Shown here one piece after another: positions 5,558-6,843 of a stretch of DNA of 6,843 bases (position 1 is the first letter of the stretch; each line of letters starts with the position of its first letter). Made by a program: the position numbers and the translations under genes. Under the pieces are notes generated by a model. That model worked only from the letters and a program-made list of their open reading frames with translations, had not been told where the DNA came from and searched no databases. Source of the DNA: an uncultured bacterium (GTDB lineage Bacteria; CALINM01); NCBI GenBank assembly GCA_938045315.1, contig CALINM010000195.1, positions 1-6,843 of the forward strand, read 5' to 3'.

Positions 5558-6843
5558 GTGATAGGGGTAAAATTTTTAAATAAAAAAATTGTTACATTAA
5601 GAAATATTTTGGTTTTTTTAATGATTTTTTTTACGAATTTGTATGGTCAAAATAATGTCTACTCTGAGTATGAGACTTTGTTAAGATTAATAGAACTTAA
5701 AAAATATGATGAAGTAGTAAATTTTATTGAGAGCACAGAACCTTTAAGTAGAAAATTTGACTTTTATAAGCTTTCTGCAGATTTTTTCATGAAAATTGGC
5801 AAATATTTAAAAGCTATTGATTACTATAAGTTAGCATTCATTAATTCACAAAATTCTAAAGATAGAGATTATTCATTATTAAAAAGAGGAGAATGTTATA
5901 TAAACATAAGAAACTATGTGGAAGCAAAGCTAATTTTAACTAATTTGATAAAAAATAATCCCCAAACTTTTTATCTTAACGACGCCTATCTTCTTCTTGC
6001 TCAAGCATACGAGGCATTAGGGGATGCTCAGGAAGCAATGAAATATTATGAAAAGCTCCAGCCAACTGTATCTGCTCAAATATTAAAAGCAAAAGCTTAT
6101 GTGAGGTTAAGTAGATTTGATGAAGCAATAAAAATTTTTGAAGGGATTTTTAACACTGAGAAAGATATAGTTTCCAGCCAAAAGGATATTTACTATTATT
6201 TTGGAGAAGCACTTAGGAATAAAGGCAGATTCAAAGAAGCCAAAACATATCTTTCAGGTGCAAAGAGAGTTGAAGGATTCAGTGGAAAATCGAGTTTATC
6301 CTTAGGAAAAATATCCTATGAAGAAAAAGATTTTGATGCAGCTATTAAATATTTTAATGAAGTAATATCAGGTAAAGATGGAGAAGCGAAAGGAGAAGCA
6401 TATTACTATCTGGGTTTGATTTATTACGGGCGAGGAGAAAAAAATCAAGCCATAGAAAAGTTTACTAAGCTAAGAAATGATTTTCCCGTCTCAAAGAGCT
6501 ACAAGAAGGCAACAATTATGTTATCAAAGATCATGAGACAAAAAAAGGAATATGAAACTGCAACCAAATATTTAGATGAATTGTTGAAAAGTAACTATGA
6601 TATTGAGGTTATTAATGAAATTGAGAATGTATTGAATGAAATGTTAGATAGTAACGGAAAAATCAACATGAAATATTTTGATAAATATGCACCTTACCTT
6701 TTAAAGTTCAAAAGGCATGCTTTGTTAATTAAATTTTGTGAAAAAGTTCTGGATGAAAAGAGAATTAATGTTTTAAATAGAATCTTTCTTTCAGGTAGTG
6801 TTGAAGAAAAAAAGCAGTCAGCAACATTACTTTTTAATTATTA
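5558..6843 (+). CDS. Exported TPR-repeat protein (3' end at or beyond the window edge)
   Basis: The reading frame is open from 5549 to the right edge, giving 428 codons from the GTG at 5558. The window ends with TA after a Tyr codon, so the gene may stop at the next base or continue. From the GTG start, residues 9-30 look like a signal peptide: basic KKIVTLR, hydrophobic NILVFLMIFFTNLYG, and possible cleavage near residue 30. It lacks a lipobox cysteine. About eight TPR-like helix pairs follow, near 69-95, 105-135, 142-168, 174-200, 210-236, 244-270, 280-308 and 316-345. Clear examples are AYLLLAQAYEALGDAQEAM and YYYLGLIYYGRGEKNQAIE. The mature protein should be a periplasmic or envelope scaffold for protein contacts. 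The start is uncertain: ATG at 5621 would cut the signal peptide in half, and neither start has a good ribosome binding site. With a sigma-54 promoter in front and motAB nearby, a flagellar-motor role is possible but unproven. Confidence 0.85.
   Translation, partial: MIGVKFLNKKIVTLRNILVFLMIFFTNLYGQNNVYSEYETLLRLIELKKYDEVVNFIESTEPLSRKFDFYKLSADFFMKIGKYLKAIDYYKLAFINSQNSKDRDYSLLKRGECYINIRNYVEAKLILTNLIKNNPQTFYLNDAYLLLAQAYEALGDAQEAMKYYEKLQPTVSAQILKAKAYVRLSRFDEAIKIFEGIFNTEKDIVSSQKDIYYYFGEALRNKGRFKEAKTYLSGAKRVEGFSGKSSLSLGKISYEEKDFDAAIKYFNEVISGKDGEAKGEAYYYLGLIYYGRGEKNQAIEKFTKLRNDFPVSKSYKKATIMLSKIMRQKKEYETATKYLDELLKSNYDIEVINEIENVLNEMLDSNGKINMKYFDKYAPYLLKFKRHALLIKFCEKVLDEKRINVLNRIFLSGSVEEKKQSATLLFNY

Noticed and set aside
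5621-5623. ATG at 5621 as the start of the TPR protein
   Set aside because: It removes the basic part of an evident signal peptide and has no ribosome binding site. It is kept only as a less likely alternative to the GTG at 5558.

Overview
The window comes from an AT-rich (about 30% G+C by eye), motile bacterium. All recognisable genes are on the + strand. The flagellar stator genes are of the E. coli type, and they sit beside a sigma-54-type two-component system and two c-di-GMP (PilZ) proteins. This combination is common in low-GC, Gram-negative, flagellated lineages. Deferribacterota is my best guess, but it rests on general gene style only and is low confidence.

Layout. Bases 1-547 hold the C-terminal half of a sensor histidine kinase whose start lies outside the window. 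A tight gene string follows: motA (about 570-1421), motB (1421-2200), a 222-residue PilZ protein (2206-2874) and a 354-residue PilZ protein (2874-3938). The motA/motB and pilZ/pilZ junctions are each one-base TAATG overlaps with GGGG exactly six bases upstream of the ATG, so translational coupling is likely. A 59-base gap carries a near-consensus sigma-70-type promoter and then a complete NtrC-family response regulator (3998-5419). A second gap (5420-5557) carries a perfect 7-bp inverted repeat and a strong sigma-54 promoter match. They precede an exported TPR-repeat protein that runs off the right edge (5558-6843).

How it may fit together (inference). The kinase and regulator are likely partners flanking a stator-plus-PilZ block. 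MotAB form the stator, and the PilZ proteins are candidates for c-di-GMP control of the motor. The regulator has an intact GAFTGA loop and would activate the sigma-54 promoter just downstream of its own gene, which drives the TPR protein. The most interesting signal is that the only two promoter-bearing gaps contain the same inverted repeat, GTCAW-N4-WTGAC. One copy overlaps the -35 box of the regulator's own promoter, and the other is centred about 78 bases upstream of the predicted sigma-54 start. This looks like one regulator repressing itself and activating its neighbour. The regulator mRNA also appears to be leaderless.
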